Origin: Deinococcus fonticola
Lineage (GTDB): Bacteria > Deinococcota > Deinococci > Deinococcales > Deinococcaceae
DNA: 64,000 bases
Assembly: GCF_004634215.1 (NCBI RefSeq)
Contig: NZ_SMMH01000011.1
Span: 1-64,000 of the forward strand
Direction of reading: 5' to 3'
Part shown: positions 1 through 9,826 of the stretch, piece by piece
How the letters are laid out: each line of letters begins with the position of its first letter
Numbering within the stretch: the first letter of the stretch is position 1
The notes under the pieces: generated by a model
What the model was told of the DNA's origin: nothing
The model's database searches: none
What the model saw: only the letters and a program-made list of their open reading frames with translations
Program-made: the position numbers and the translations under genes

Positions 1-91
1 GCGCCTTGCCGCTTCCTTTTGACGTGAGGCTCTTCAAGTACTGCTCCTGCTCAGCACTCAGCACGACCGCATACTGAATTGGGCGTCCCAT
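1..91 (-). CDS. IS630-family transposase, N-terminal fragment (runs off window)
   Basis: The minus-strand frame starts at an ATG at 91 and reads MGRPIQYAVVLSAEQEQYL, then KSLTSKGSGKA to the window edge. This opening (a short basic start followed by an LSxEQ..L..L helix) is typical of the helix-turn-helix N-terminus of IS630-type transposases, which insert at TA dinucleotides. Only 30 residues are visible, so the DDE catalytic domain cannot be checked. It lies directly beside the broken helix-turn-helix gene that the element appears to have interrupted. Family assignment rests on recognition of the N-terminus alone. Confidence 0.6.
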   Translation of the reverse strand, partial: MGRPIQYAVVLSAEQEQYLKSLTSKGSGKA

Positions 92-126
92 AGGCTAAGT
101 ATTATAATTTCTAGAACGCTGTACTA
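1..126 (-). mobile_element. Right end of an IS630-type insertion sequence
   Basis: Reading inward on the minus strand, the outer end is TAGTACAGCGTTCTAGAA, followed by the transposase start at 91. The TA at 125-126 fits the TA target used by IS630/Tc1-type elements. The helix-turn-helix coding sequence at 127-260 loses its expected continuation exactly here. The other end of the IS is outside the window, so the exact terminal repeat is inferred. Confidence 0.5.
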
Positions 127-260
127 GGACGCTTGGTGGTGCCGATGTCGGCGGCGGGCAATTCGCCGCTCTTGATAGCCTCATACACCCGCTGCCGTGG
201 AAGGCCAAAGTGCTTGATGACCTCGCTCACGCGCATCCATTCTTTTCTTGGTACTGTCAT
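111..260 (-). pseudogene. Excisionase/MerR-like helix-turn-helix protein, truncated by the IS
   Basis: Starting at the ATG at 260, which has an AGGAG five bases upstream, the protein reads 49 residues. It contains a clear helix-turn-helix of the excisionase/phage-Cox type: WMRVSEVIKHFGLPRQRVYE, then AIKSGELPAADIGTTKRP. Homologous proteins continue after the TTKRP segment with a wing and a final helix. Here the frame runs into IS end sequence and stops after STAF. The gene is therefore a truncated remnant, probably of the integrative element whose attachment site lies at 841-890. A longer reading to 368 is not supported by any ribosome-binding site. Confidence 0.55.
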
Positions 261-840
261 TTTTTCTCCTGCTGTAAGAGCAGCCACGTTGGGCTGACTA
301 AGGCTGGATAAATGACGGTGTCTATGGTGACGTGAGTTGTCAACTGACTGGAACAGCCCAGCGCACATTCGAGAAACCGGACGGAAAACAGAATCTGATT
401 CCTACCACGGCCTAATTACCGACACCGACATACTTTCCAGCGCACGATTGCCTGAACTGAATCGTTTTGCTGTTAGGAATGTCGGTAATCGGTTATCTTT
501 ATGCCCTCTGGGTGGAGAGCGATATCCACGAGGGATATCCTATAAATGCAGGCGTTGAGCACAGTACCTGCAAGTGCGGGTGTGTAATACAGTCCCTTCT
601 GCTGGGGGATGAAGCTCGAAACAACTCTGGTGAGGGACTGCACACCTTCATTCCTGTCTTCAATGTTACCCAAACTCGGAGATGGCTGTCAAATATTGTC
701 CAAAACGTGTCCAAAACCCAGCGACACACCAGAGAACATGAGAGCACGAAGCTAAAGGATTCGATAAGAAAAAGTTTCGATGGCAGCGCACACTATGGAC
801 TTCTGTGGTATAGTATGAGGCAATAGAATCCATAACCCTG
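261..840. other. Gene-poor remnant between the broken HTH gene and the tRNA fragment
   Basis: This stretch has visibly lower GC than the rest of the window and no open frame with a convincing start or recognisable protein. The 119-codon frame at 467-826 has no ribosome-binding site and no recognisable motif. A 10-base inverted repeat (ATTACCGACA at 415-424 and its complement at 480-489) is the only ordered feature noticed. It fits the eroded end of an integrated element. Confidence 0.45.
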
Positions 841-892
<52 letters not shown>

Positions 893-896
893 ACAA

Positions 897-921
897 ACCC
901 CGCCCAGTGCGGGGATTTTTT
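897..921 (+). terminator. Rho-independent terminator behind the tRNA-Lys fragment
   Basis: CCCCGC, a five-base loop and GCGGGG are followed by ATTTTTT. It directly follows the CCA of the tRNA fragment, so it is probably the original tRNA-Lys terminator carried on the chromosomal side of the attachment site. Confidence 0.7.
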
Positions 922-1077
922 ATCTGCTGTTCCGATGGAAGTCGACTGCGCCAATTGGCGGATGTGGCCAGCGGCATGTGGCGGGCATGATCGTTACGTT
1001 TACCTGGAGGTGGGCATGAAACGCGATATTCAGGACACAGACGAGGATCGAAGGCCCAGAGCTTTTTTTCACAGGTA

Positions 1078-1096
1078 GGAAGTCAGGGTGACTTCC
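1078..1096 (+). promoter_or_regulatory. Perfect 8-bp palindrome upstream of rtcB
   Basis: GGAAGTCA, three bases, TGACTTCC lies 21 bp before the rtcB start codon. It could be an operator or an RNA hairpin close to the ribosome-binding site. No regulator is suggested by the neighbourhood. Confidence 0.35.
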
Positions 1097-1117
1097 CGCC
1101 TGAACTGGAGTGTAGAA

Positions 1118-2521
1118 ATGAACGGGAAGCACATCACAAAATTGGGGTTTGAGAACAAGGCCATTGGCCTGGCGCTGGCGGCGGCGAACGTGCGCGAGGG
1201 TGCCGGCGCGGGCAGAAGCGAGGTGCTGGCCGAGTTGAAAAGCGTGCAGGCCAACCCGCAGGCCTATGCGGCGGGCGGCGTCTACGCCGAGCTGGCGGCG
1301 CACCTGCTGGAACAGCACGCGCAAACCGAGGCGAAAAGAGGTGCGGCCCTGCACGCTTCTCCCCTGCCCTACCGGGTGTGGGGCGAAGACTTGATCGAGC
1401 CGGGTGCCCGCGCCCAGATGGACGTGGCGATGCGCCTGCCGATCAGCCGGGACGGGGCGCTGATGCCCGACGCGCACGTGGGGTACGGCCTGCCGATTGG
1501 CGGCGTGCTGGCCACCGAGAACGCCGTGATTCCTTACGGGGTGGGCGTGGATATCGGATGCAGCATGATGCTGAGCGTGCTGCCCGTGAAAGCAACCGAC
1601 CTGAGCGTGGACGAGGCGAAAAGCCTGCTGCTGAAGCACACGCGTTTCGGCGCGGGCGTGGCCTTCGAGAAACGCGAACGCGACGACCACGAGGTCTTGC
1701 ACGAGGGCACCTGGCACTCTCAGAACATCCTGCGGCACCTGTTCGACAAGGCCGCCACACAGATCGGCAGCAGCGGCAGCGGCAACCACTTCGTGGAGTT
1801 CGGCACACTGACGATGCCCCGGGCGGACGTGGGCCTGGAGGCCGGCGAGTACCTTGCGATCCTGTCGCACAGCGGCTCGCGCGGCTTCGGAGCGCAGGTG
1901 GCGGGCCACTTCACTGGCGTGGCGCAAAAACTCCACCCGAACCTGGACAGGGCCGCACAGAAACTGGCGTGGTTACCGCTGGACGGCGAGGACGGCGCGG
2001 CCTACTGGGAAGCCATGGACCTGGCAGGCCGCTACGCGCTGGCGAACCACGAACTGATTCACGCCCGCCTGGGCCGCGCCCTGAAGGTCATGCCACTGGC
2101 CCAGGCGCGCAACAGCCACAACCTGGCCTGGAAACAGCTGGTGAACGGTCAGGAACTGATCGTGCACCGCAAGGGCGCCACACCTGCCGAAGCGGGGCAA
2201 CTGGGCCTGATTCCCGGCAGTATGGCCGACCCCGGTTACCTGGTGCGCGGGCGCGGAAATGCAGAAGCCCTGGCCAGCGCCAGCCACGGCGCGGGTCGTC
2301 AACTCGGGCGCAAGGCGGCGGCCAACACCCTCAACAAAAAAGAGGTTCAGGCGTACCTGAAGCAGCGCGGCGTCACCCTGATCGGCGGCGGCATCGACGA
2401 GGCGCCGCAGGCGTACAAACGCATTCAGGACGTCATCGCCCGCCAGAGCGACCTGGTGGACGTCGTGGCCGAGTTTCGCCCGCGCGTGGTGCGCATGGAC
2501 ACCGGCAGCGAAGACGTTTAA
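1118..2521 (+). CDS. rtcB: RtcB family RNA ligase
   Basis: A 467-residue RtcB-family protein. In this family a Mn-dependent enzyme joins 2',3'-cyclic-phosphate or 3'-phosphate RNA ends to 5'-OH ends using GTP, in tRNA splicing or RNA repair. Visible signatures in order are MPDAHVGYGLPIGGV, the metal-binding VGVDIGCS, GSSGSGNHFVEFG, LSHSGSRGFG, NHELIHARLG, the nucleotide-binding LIPGSMADPGYLVRGRGN and the ASHGAGR segment carrying the guanylylated histidine. The ATG at 1118 is preferred over the upstream in-frame start at 1088 because GGAG precedes it by about eight bases and the family normally begins near MNGKHI. It stands alone, with terminators on both sides. Whether it repairs tRNA or other RNA here is not visible. 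Confidence 0.9.
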   Translation: MNGKHITKLGFENKAIGLALAAANVREGAGAGRSEVLAELKSVQANPQAYAAGGVYAELAAHLLEQHAQTEAKRGAALHASPLPYRVWGEDLIEPGARAQMDVAMRLPISRDGALMPDAHVGYGLPIGGVLATENAVIPYGVGVDIGCSMMLSVLPVKATDLSVDEAKSLLLKHTRFGAGVAFEKRERDDHEVLHEGTWHSQNILRHLFDKAATQIGSSGSGNHFVEFGTLTMPRADVGLEAGEYLAILSHSGSRGFGAQVAGHFTGVAQKLHPNLDRAAQKLAWLPLDGEDGAAYWEAMDLAGRYALANHELIHARLGRALKVMPLAQARNSHNLAWKQLVNGQELIVHRKGATPAEAGQLGLIPGSMADPGYLVRGRGNAEALASASHGAGRQLGRKAAANTLNKKEVQAYLKQRGVTLIGGGIDEAPQAYKRIQDVIARQSDLVDVVAEFRPRVVRMDTGSEDV

Positions 2522-2535
2522 AACTCAGGGCTAAG

Positions 2536-2567
2536 GGCCGTGCAGGGACATCCCCGCACGGCCTTTT
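2536..2567 (+). terminator. Terminator after rtcB
   Basis: GGCCGTGC and GCACGGCC form a perfect 8-bp stem followed by TTTT, 15 bp after the rtcB stop. Confidence 0.75.
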
Positions 2568-2747
2568 CCCTTTCTGGTTCACCTGCAAAGCCATGTCTAT
2601 TCACATCAGCCTTTACCCGGCGCTGGCGCAATTCCAGGAGCCCATCAGGGGCTTCACGGGAGGGGAAAATTTCAGCAGACCTGAATATGCGCTGTTGAAC
2701 TTGCCGGAATTGAGAATTCTGTTAGAGGAGCGTGGTTACAGTGCGTC

Positions 2748-3938
2748 GTGTCTAGGAACTGGAATGCAGGCCCGTTGCGACTGGCCGCCCTTACTGCAAC
2801 CCTCGTCCTGTCGATGGCGCAGGCCGCCACGATTCGCATCGCCAGTGTCAGTCCCCTGTCTGGTAGCCTGGCGCCCATCGGCAGCGAGGTGAAGCGCGGG
2901 GCCGAGCTGGCGGTACAGCAGCAGCAGCGGGCTTTCAGGGCCCTGGGCTACGACCTGGAACTCGTGGCACTGGACGACCAGGCGACGGCCAGCAACGCCG
3001 CGCCCCTGGCGAAGAGAATGATGGATGACCCGAGCCTGCTGGGTGTGGTGGGCGCCCTGAATTCCAGCGTTACCAACGTGCTGGGCGGCGCGTTGGCCCC
3101 CTCCAGTCTGGCCCTGATTTCACCGGCGAGCACCAACACCGGCCTCTCCGAGAACGGCTGGAACAACTTCAGCCGGCTGGTCGCCCCGGACAGTGCGCAG
3201 GCGGTGGCCGCCGTGAAGTACATGCTGGAAGAACTGAAGGCCCGAAAAGTGTTTATCGTGTCGGACAACACCGCGTACGGCAACGGCCTGAGCAAGACCG
3301 TGCAGGTCAACCTGAAGAAAAACAACCTGACCCTCAGCGGATATATGGGGGCCTCGAACGCGCAGCAGGTCAGCAGCGCGGTGAAGGCCATCAAGGCGGC
3401 CAGTCCAGACGTGGTGTACTACGGCGGCACCGACGACAACGGCTCGCAACTCGTCAAGGCGCTGCGCGGAGCCGGGGTCAAGGCCGTGTTCATGGGCGGC
3501 GACGGCCTGGACTCCCCAAGTTTCGTGGAGCGGGCCGGCAGCGCCGCGGCGGGCGTGGTGTACTCCACGGGGTTTGGCCCCATCGATCCGATGACGGGCC
3601 GGCAGTATATCCGGCTGTACCAGGCGGCATACAAGGAGCAGGCCAGCGGCGTCTCCGCTTACGCCTACGATTCCACCGTCGTTCTGCTGGAGGCCATCAA
3701 GACACTGCTGGAGCAGGGGAAAATGCCCACCCGCGCCCAGGTGAGCAGCGCCGTGCGGCAGGTGAAGCTGGACGGATGCCGCAGCGACTTGCCGATTTGC
3801 ACGACGATCAGTGGCCCGGTGGCCTTCGATGACCGTGGTGAACACGAGCGCTCCCGCGTCTATATCGTGACCCTGAACAGCAAAGGCGTCTCCGAAATTA
3901 CCACCGTGAAGACCGTGACCGCCGCGTCACTGCGCTGA
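2748..3938 (+). CDS. ABC transporter substrate-binding protein, branched-chain amino-acid (Leu/Ile/Val) type
   Basis: A 396-residue periplasmic binding protein of the LivJ/type I fold. It starts with a basic N-terminus, a hydrophobic core and an Ala-rich cleavage region (LAALTATLVLSMAQAA). The mature part has the family pattern IRIASVSPLSG, the GEVKRGAELAV-like helix, ISPASTNTGL, DNTAYGNGLSK and a Y-rich hinge. Branched-chain-type receptors bind amino acids or amides for high-affinity ABC uptake, but no permease or ATPase gene adjoins it, so the substrate is unknown. The GTG at 2748 sits five bases after a TACAGT hexamer, which supports a leaderless start. A GAGGAG at 2725-2730 is too distant to serve it. 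Confidence 0.8.
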   Translation: MSRNWNAGPLRLAALTATLVLSMAQAATIRIASVSPLSGSLAPIGSEVKRGAELAVQQQQRAFRALGYDLELVALDDQATASNAAPLAKRMMDDPSLLGVVGALNSSVTNVLGGALAPSSLALISPASTNTGLSENGWNNFSRLVAPDSAQAVAAVKYMLEELKARKVFIVSDNTAYGNGLSKTVQVNLKKNNLTLSGYMGASNAQQVSSAVKAIKAASPDVVYYGGTDDNGSQLVKALRGAGVKAVFMGGDGLDSPSFVERAGSAAAGVVYSTGFGPIDPMTGRQYIRLYQAAYKEQASGVSAYAYDSTVVLLEAIKTLLEQGKMPTRAQVSSAVRQVKLDGCRSDLPICTTISGPVAFDDRGEHERSRVYIVTLNSKGVSEITTVKTVTAASLR

Positions 3939-3963
3939 TTGACTGCACTCAAATTCCCTCAGG

Positions 3964-3995
3964 CTGGCCCCGTGCAGCGTCTCGCACGGAGCCAG
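3964..3995. terminator. Hairpin between convergent genes
   Basis: CTGGC..CGTGC pairs with GCACG..GCCAG across an eight-base loop, with one internal mismatch, and TGTTT follows. It lies between the binding-protein gene and the convergent mgsA gene, and probably ends the former. Confidence 0.5.
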
Positions 3996-4015
3996 TGTTT
4001 ATTGAGGGTCACTGT

Positions 4016-4441
<426 letters not shown>

Positions 4442-4517
4442 ACCCAAATTGTGTCACAGCCCTTCCCAAGTCAGTCTTGCTCATCTAACTCATGATGAAG
4501 TCGAAGCATCATGAGGA

Positions 4518-5576
4518 ATGACTGCGCCTCACGAGACGGCTCCGCCGGCCACCCGCACCCGCAAGCGCACCTTCGGCGTTTACATAGGCCGCTTTGAGCC
4601 CCCACACATGGCCCACCTGCTGGTGATGCAAGAAGCCCTCCAGAGCGTGCAGAAACTTATCGTCGTGATCGGCTCGGCCCGCGCCGCCCGCAACACCAAG
4701 AACCCCTTCACCGCCGAAGAACGCCAGGAGATTATTACCGGCATGCTGGGCGAAACCGGCATCCCCAAAAGCCGCCTCCTCTTCGTTCACGTGCGCGACT
4801 ACTTCTACAACGAAAGCCTGTGGCTCTCCGAAGTGCAGCGCGGCGTGCAGGCCTACACGCACGGCAGCAGCGACATCGCCCTGATCGGCCACATCAAAGA
4901 CGAAAGCAGCTACTACCTGCGATCATTCCCCGCCTGGGAATTCATTCCTACCCACGTGGTCAGTCCCCTGAGCGCCACCGACGTGCGCAGAGCGTACTTC
5001 GAAGACCGCCTGGAAGACGTGCAGGGCATGGTGCCGCCCGCCGTACACACCTTCTTGCAGCGCTTTCACCAGACGAGCGATTACACGCAACTGAAAGAAG
5101 AATACGAGTACCTGAAAAAGTACAAGGCCGCCTGGAAGGACGCGCCCTTCCCGCCCATCTTCGTGACCACCGACGCCGTGGTCACCCGCAGCGGACACGT
5201 CCTGCTGGTGCGCCGCGCCGGACTGCCCGGACGGGGCCGCCTCGCCATGCCCGGCGGGTTTCTGGAACAGCACACCACCCTGCTGGACTCCTGTATCCGC
5301 GAAATCCACGAAGAAACCGGCCTCAGCGAAGCCGTGAACCTGCCCAGCCACCTGAAAGCGCGGGCTGTCTTCGACTACCCGGACCGCAGCCAGCGCGGAC
5401 GCACCGTCACGCACGCTTTCCATTTCGACCTGGGCATAGGCCAGCTTCCTGGCCTGCGCGCCGCCAGTGACGCTGCCGAAGCCCTCTGGATGCCCCTAAG
5501 TGAAGCCCTCGCCCAGCCCGAACTGTTCTTCGAGGATCACCACGCCATCATCGAACACTTCCTGATGCGCGGGTAG
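4518..5576 (+). CDS. nadM: Bifunctional NMN adenylyltransferase / Nudix hydrolase
   Basis: A 352-residue two-domain fusion. Residues about 17-180 form the nucleotidyltransferase domain, with the [10 protein letters not shown] loop (HxGH-like) and the [11 protein letters not shown] motif that binds ATP phosphates. It makes NAD+ from NMN and ATP. Residues about 205-350 form a Nudix domain (GGFLEQ...REIHEETGL). The Nudix box keeps the REIHEETG metal-binding core, but the first conserved acidic position is Thr (QHTTLL), which may alter substrate choice. Proteins of this architecture pair NAD synthesis with ADP-ribose-type pyrophosphatase activity. The gene is monocistronic, with GAGGA ahead of the ATG at 4518. 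Confidence 0.88.
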   Translation: MTAPHETAPPATRTRKRTFGVYIGRFEPPHMAHLLVMQEALQSVQKLIVVIGSARAARNTKNPFTAEERQEIITGMLGETGIPKSRLLFVHVRDYFYNESLWLSEVQRGVQAYTHGSSDIALIGHIKDESSYYLRSFPAWEFIPTHVVSPLSATDVRRAYFEDRLEDVQGMVPPAVHTFLQRFHQTSDYTQLKEEYEYLKKYKAAWKDAPFPPIFVTTDAVVTRSGHVLLVRRAGLPGRGRLAMPGGFLEQHTTLLDSCIREIHEETGLSEAVNLPSHLKARAVFDYPDRSQRGRTVTHAFHFDLGIGQLPGLRAASDAAEALWMPLSEALAQPELFFEDHHAIIEHFLMRG

Positions 5577-5675
5577 ACGGGAACATCCGCCATTCGACTG
5601 ATGCCCATTTGACACGAGCCCCTTAAGCTGAACCCTCACAAGCCTCAACGCTGCCCAGGTGAAGGCAGACGGCAA

Positions 5676-5697
5676 CCCCCACCAGAACGAGTGGGGG
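5676..5697 (+). terminator. Terminator downstream of the NMN adenylyltransferase gene
   Basis: CCCCCAC and GTGGGGG form a 7-bp stem with an eight-base loop followed by CTTTCC, about 100 bp after the stop codon. Confidence 0.6.
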
Positions 5698-5923
5698 CTT
5701 TCCATTTCGTGCAGAGCCGCACTGGGACGGGTTGCAGCCGCCTGGTCGGTTATCCGCGTGTGGATCGCAAGGGCGCGGAGGTTCGCGTTGCGGTGTCGCC
5801 TGGGGTTTGAAAACGACAGGCCGTGTCGGGGTCGGCCTTCACTCTGAGCGCGTTGAACGAAACGAAATCAGACGTTTAACACCGTCCTGGACGTCTTTTG
5901 TGGGTTCAGGCGCTGGAGTGCTT

Positions 5924-6070
5924 ATGTCGTGGAAAGGCCCTGTCCGTATCGGTCTGGTGTTGCTGGCGGTCTTGTCGAGTGTCGTGGTGTCTGTGCGGAG
6001 TGTGGAGTTGCCGGGCGCGTCCGTCATTCTGGCGGGGGAAGACGAGCCAACGCGGCCCAGACAACCTTGA
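5924..6070 (+). CDS. Possible 48-residue single-pass membrane protein
   Basis: The frame starts at the ATG at 5924 with GGAG five bases upstream. It encodes a basic N-terminus (MSWKGPVRIG), one hydrophobic helix (LVLLAVLSSVVVSV) and a polar tail ending in TRPRQP. It matches no family I recognise. The surrounding 5.6-6.2 kb interval holds no other gene candidate. Codon use is unremarkable and the call rests only on start context and the membrane segment, so it could be chance. Confidence 0.3.
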   Translation: MSWKGPVRIGLVLLAVLSSVVVSVRSVELPGASVILAGEDEPTRPRQP

Positions 6071-6192
6071 GAAGAACTTCAGTTGAGTTGATGGGCTGGA
6101 CGTCACTGGTGTCGAGAATGCGCTTCTAGCAAGTTTCTACGCCTTAGGGGAATTCTCCCGACCTGCCCATCAGGCACTTTCTATAAAAGTCA

Positions 6193-6222
6193 AACCGCCC
6201 CGCCAGGAAGGTTGGGGCGGTT
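6193..6222 (-). terminator. Terminator after the L31 gene
   Basis: AACCGCCCC and GGGGCGGTT form a 9-bp stem with a 12-base loop. On the minus strand it is followed by TGACTTTTAT, 15 bp beyond the L31 stop codon. Confidence 0.75.
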
Positions 6223-6237
6223 CGAGTCGTTGCGGGT

Positions 6238-6456
<219 letters not shown>

Positions 6457-6526
6457 TGTTTTCTCCTCGGCCACGTCGGGTGCGTAGCCATGAACCGAAA
6501 GAGTGTATCAGATAGCTGGTGTAAAG

Positions 6527-7687
6527 TCACCACACGTAACGGTCAGTCCAGCGTTCCCCCCGGCGGATGAAGGGAGCGCGGGTGCCGAGGACGCGGTGAC
6601 CGCCTTTCACCGCCGAGCGCACCAGCAGGCGCGGGTCGAGGTTGGGGTACAGGGTGCGGGCAAAGCTGATTTCCTCGCGGATGTCCAGGGATTCGCCACT
6701 GGCGACCGAGTCGGTTCCAAGGGCAATTTCCACGCCTGCGGCAGCGAACTGCGCCCATTTGAAGGTGCCGCATTCCAGGTGATGGTTGCTGCGCGGGCAG
6801 GTGACGACGGCGCACCCGGCGCGGGCCACGCGCCCGATGTCGTCCGGGGTGACGTTCACCATGTGAATCAGGGTGGGCGTGGCGTTCAGGACACCCAATT
6901 CATCCAGGTAACGCACGGGCGTCAGGTCAGGTTCAGGAGGCCGTCCGATAATCTCGGCAAAGGTGTCGGGCGTGAAGGCTCTCAGCCGACTGTCCCAGAG
7001 CGGCCCGGCGCCCGTCTGGAACAGCTCAAGTTCAGTGGGGTGCTCGGCCACGTGGATTTGCATGGGCAGGCCCTCGCTGGCGGCGTACTCGGCGGTCAGT
7101 CGCATGAGGCGGTGACTGACGGTGAATGGCGTGTGCGGCGTAATGCCCAGGCGCAGGCCGTCCGGGCGCGCCTTTCTGCGCCAGCCGGCCATCAGTTCCC
7201 GCAGGCGCGTGAAGGCCGCGTCAGCCATCTCGACTTTCGGGGCGAACAGCTCGAAGTACAGCACCCCTTGCAGGTCATGGCGTTCCAGCAGGGCGTCCAT
7301 CACGTCCGGCGCGAACACGATGTCGCCCACGCCTCCTACCTTCAGGCGCACGAGTTCGTCTGCCCCGGCCAGTGCGCCAGGCACGCCACGTTTCTCGCGC
7401 TGGCCCACCACCACTTCGGGAATCCAGCGGAAGTAAGGCAGGGCCGTAAATTCGTAGGCGCTCATGTCCAGGTGGGTGTGCGCGTTCACGGGCGGCGGCG
7501 CGATGATTCCGCCTACGTGTTCCACCACGGCGTGGGGGTAGTTGCGTTTCAGTTCGTCAGGATGGCCCGTCGCGGCAATGATGTCGCGCATCAGCACCAC
7601 CCCGCCGGGCGACTGCGCCCCGCCCATGCCCGTGTACAGCACGTCACAGGTCAGCAGGCGGGGCAGGTTCAGGTCACGGGCGGTCAT
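6527..7687 (-). CDS. Amidohydrolase-superfamily metal-dependent hydrolase
   Basis: A 386-residue protein of the TRZ/ATZ-like amidohydrolase group, which includes aminofutalosine and guanine deaminases. Metal-site motifs are visible: NAHTHLD after the first strands, QIHVAEH in the middle, and the C-terminal ALGTDSVASGE with the catalytic Asp. A RSNHHLE segment also matches the family. The substrate cannot be fixed from sequence; aminodeoxyfutalosine deamination in menaquinone synthesis is one possibility, but no other pathway gene is nearby. The start at 7687 follows a TAACAT hexamer by seven bases, and that hexamer begins in the TA that borders the MITE at 7701-7843. The MITE has therefore replaced the natural -35 region. 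Confidence 0.75.
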   Translation of the reverse strand: MTARDLNLPRLLTCDVLYTGMGGAQSPGGVVLMRDIIAATGHPDELKRNYPHAVVEHVGGIIAPPPVNAHTHLDMSAYEFTALPYFRWIPEVVVGQREKRGVPGALAGADELVRLKVGGVGDIVFAPDVMDALLERHDLQGVLYFELFAPKVEMADAAFTRLRELMAGWRRKARPDGLRLGITPHTPFTVSHRLMRLTAEYAASEGLPMQIHVAEHPTELELFQTGAGPLWDSRLRAFTPDTFAEIIGRPPEPDLTPVRYLDELGVLNATPTLIHMVNVTPDDIGRVARAGCAVVTCPRSNHHLECGTFKWAQFAAAGVEIALGTDSVASGESLDIREEISFARTLYPNLDPRLLVRSAVKGGHRVLGTRAPFIRRGERWTDRYVW

Positions 7688-7698
7688 GCCCGTGATGT

Positions 7699-7845
7699 TA
7701 GAGCAGTTCTCCGAATTCCGCGCGCTGTGGAAGGGCATCTCAGAGCGCTCCATTCTTCGTTCTGCTCGTCTGAATTCACTCGCTCTCTGCGAGCTGTGCC
7801 AGTCTGCCCGGCCAAAATCAATGCGTTCTTTTGTCAAATGCTCCA
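7699..7845 (+). mobile_element. TA-targeting MITE, copy A (143-bp body)
   Basis: The body at 7701-7843 starts GAGCAGTTCTCCGAATTC and ends TTCTTTTGTCAAATGCTC. It shares these ends with copies at 47436-47560 and 47963-48087. The left flank is TA at 7699-7700; the right flank is CA. It has no coding capacity. An internal hairpin (GCGCT paired with AGCGC around GTGGAAGGGCATCTC) corresponds to a hairpin of different sequence in the other copies. It sits between the ppgK stop codon and the amidohydrolase start. Confidence 0.7.
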
Positions 7846-7847
7846 GG

Positions 7848-8723
<876 letters not shown>

Positions 8724-8912
8724 ACGGGTGTCAGCATATCGGTTTACGCGGCCTGCCGGGTCAGGAAGGGCAGAGGATGACGGGCACAAGGCGAGTGGGC
8801 AAGATGCCCAGCAACCAAGGGAACACCGCCTCAAGCATGTTTTTCACGACCCGCCTTCCGCTCCGTCAACCACAGGGGCCACGCCACGCTGCCTTTCTGC
8901 TACGTTCACGTC

Positions 8913-9638
8913 ATGACCTTGTTCAGACTGGATGGAAAGCGCGCGCTGGTCACGGGGGGCACCAGGGGCATCGGGCTGGCGGCGGCGCGGCAACTGCGCG
9001 AACTGGGGGCCGAGGTGACGGTGGCCTCGCGCAGTGAAGCGAATGTGCAGGCGGCGGCCCAGCAGCTCGGGGCGCGCGGCCTGGTGGCCGACGTGAGCAG
9101 GCCCGAGGAGATCGAGCGGCTCATGGCGCAGGTGGGGCCGCTGGACATCCTGATCATCAACGCGGGTGGCCCGCCGCCCAGCCTGCCCAGTCAGGTCTCC
9201 GAGGACGGCTGGGAAAAAGGCTTTCAGACGACGTTCATGAGTGCGGTGCGCCTCGCGGACGCCGCGCTGCCGGGGATGCGCGAGCGGGGCTGGGGCCGGA
9301 TTATCGCCATTACCAGCCAGTCGGTGCAAAACCCGGTGTTGATGCTGCCCGTCAGCAACGCCATGCGCGCCGCCGTGACGAACCACCTGAAAACGCTGGC
9401 GATGGAAGTGGCGCGCGACGGGGTGACCTGCAACACGGTGGCGCCCGGCCTGACCGCCACCGAACGCCTCCAGAACCTGTACAAGCCTGACGAGGCCGAG
9501 ACCATCAAGAAGAACATTCCCGCCCAGCGCTTCGGTCAGCCGGAGGAAGTCGCCGCCGCCATCGCCTTCCTGGCCACCCGTGAGGCCGCCTACATCACCG
9601 GGCAGGAGATTCTGGTGGACGGCGGGAACAACATTTGA
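8913..9638 (+). CDS. Short-chain dehydrogenase/reductase with altered active site
   Basis: A 241-residue Rossmann-fold protein. It has the cofactor motif TGGTRGIG, INAGGPPP (NAG motif), catalytic-Ser region AITSQSVQNP, NTVAPGLTATER, and the C-terminal YITGQEILVDGG typical of FabG-like SDRs. The usual YxxxK is missing: the aligned stretch reads PVSNAMRAAV, with Ser and Arg at the Tyr and Lys positions. Related SDRs with this change exist, but their chemistry is uncertain. The ATG at 8913 follows TACGTT by six bases, so the transcript is probably leaderless. The gene stands alone and its substrate is unknown. Confidence 0.8.
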   Translation: MTLFRLDGKRALVTGGTRGIGLAAARQLRELGAEVTVASRSEANVQAAAQQLGARGLVADVSRPEEIERLMAQVGPLDILIINAGGPPPSLPSQVSEDGWEKGFQTTFMSAVRLADAALPGMRERGWGRIIAITSQSVQNPVLMLPVSNAMRAAVTNHLKTLAMEVARDGVTCNTVAPGLTATERLQNLYKPDEAETIKKNIPAQRFGQPEEVAAAIAFLATREAAYITGQEILVDGGNNI

Positions 9639-9826
9639 GACGAGGTTGAGGGCGAATTCATAGCGGGCCGTGCAGACCTGTGTTTTCACTCATGTCCGCT
9701 CGGAGCACCAGAAAATCACTCATCTTCTTTTTTCGTTGCCTTCAGGCCTCGCTGAGTGCAACGGGATTTAACGTGATTTCGCGCATCATGCCAGACGGGC
9801 CGAACTATCGCCAGGACGCACAAATC

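Noticed and set aside
467..826. A 119-codon frame in the low-GC remnant
   Set aside because: No ribosome-binding site, no recognisable motif and overlapping alternatives on both strands.
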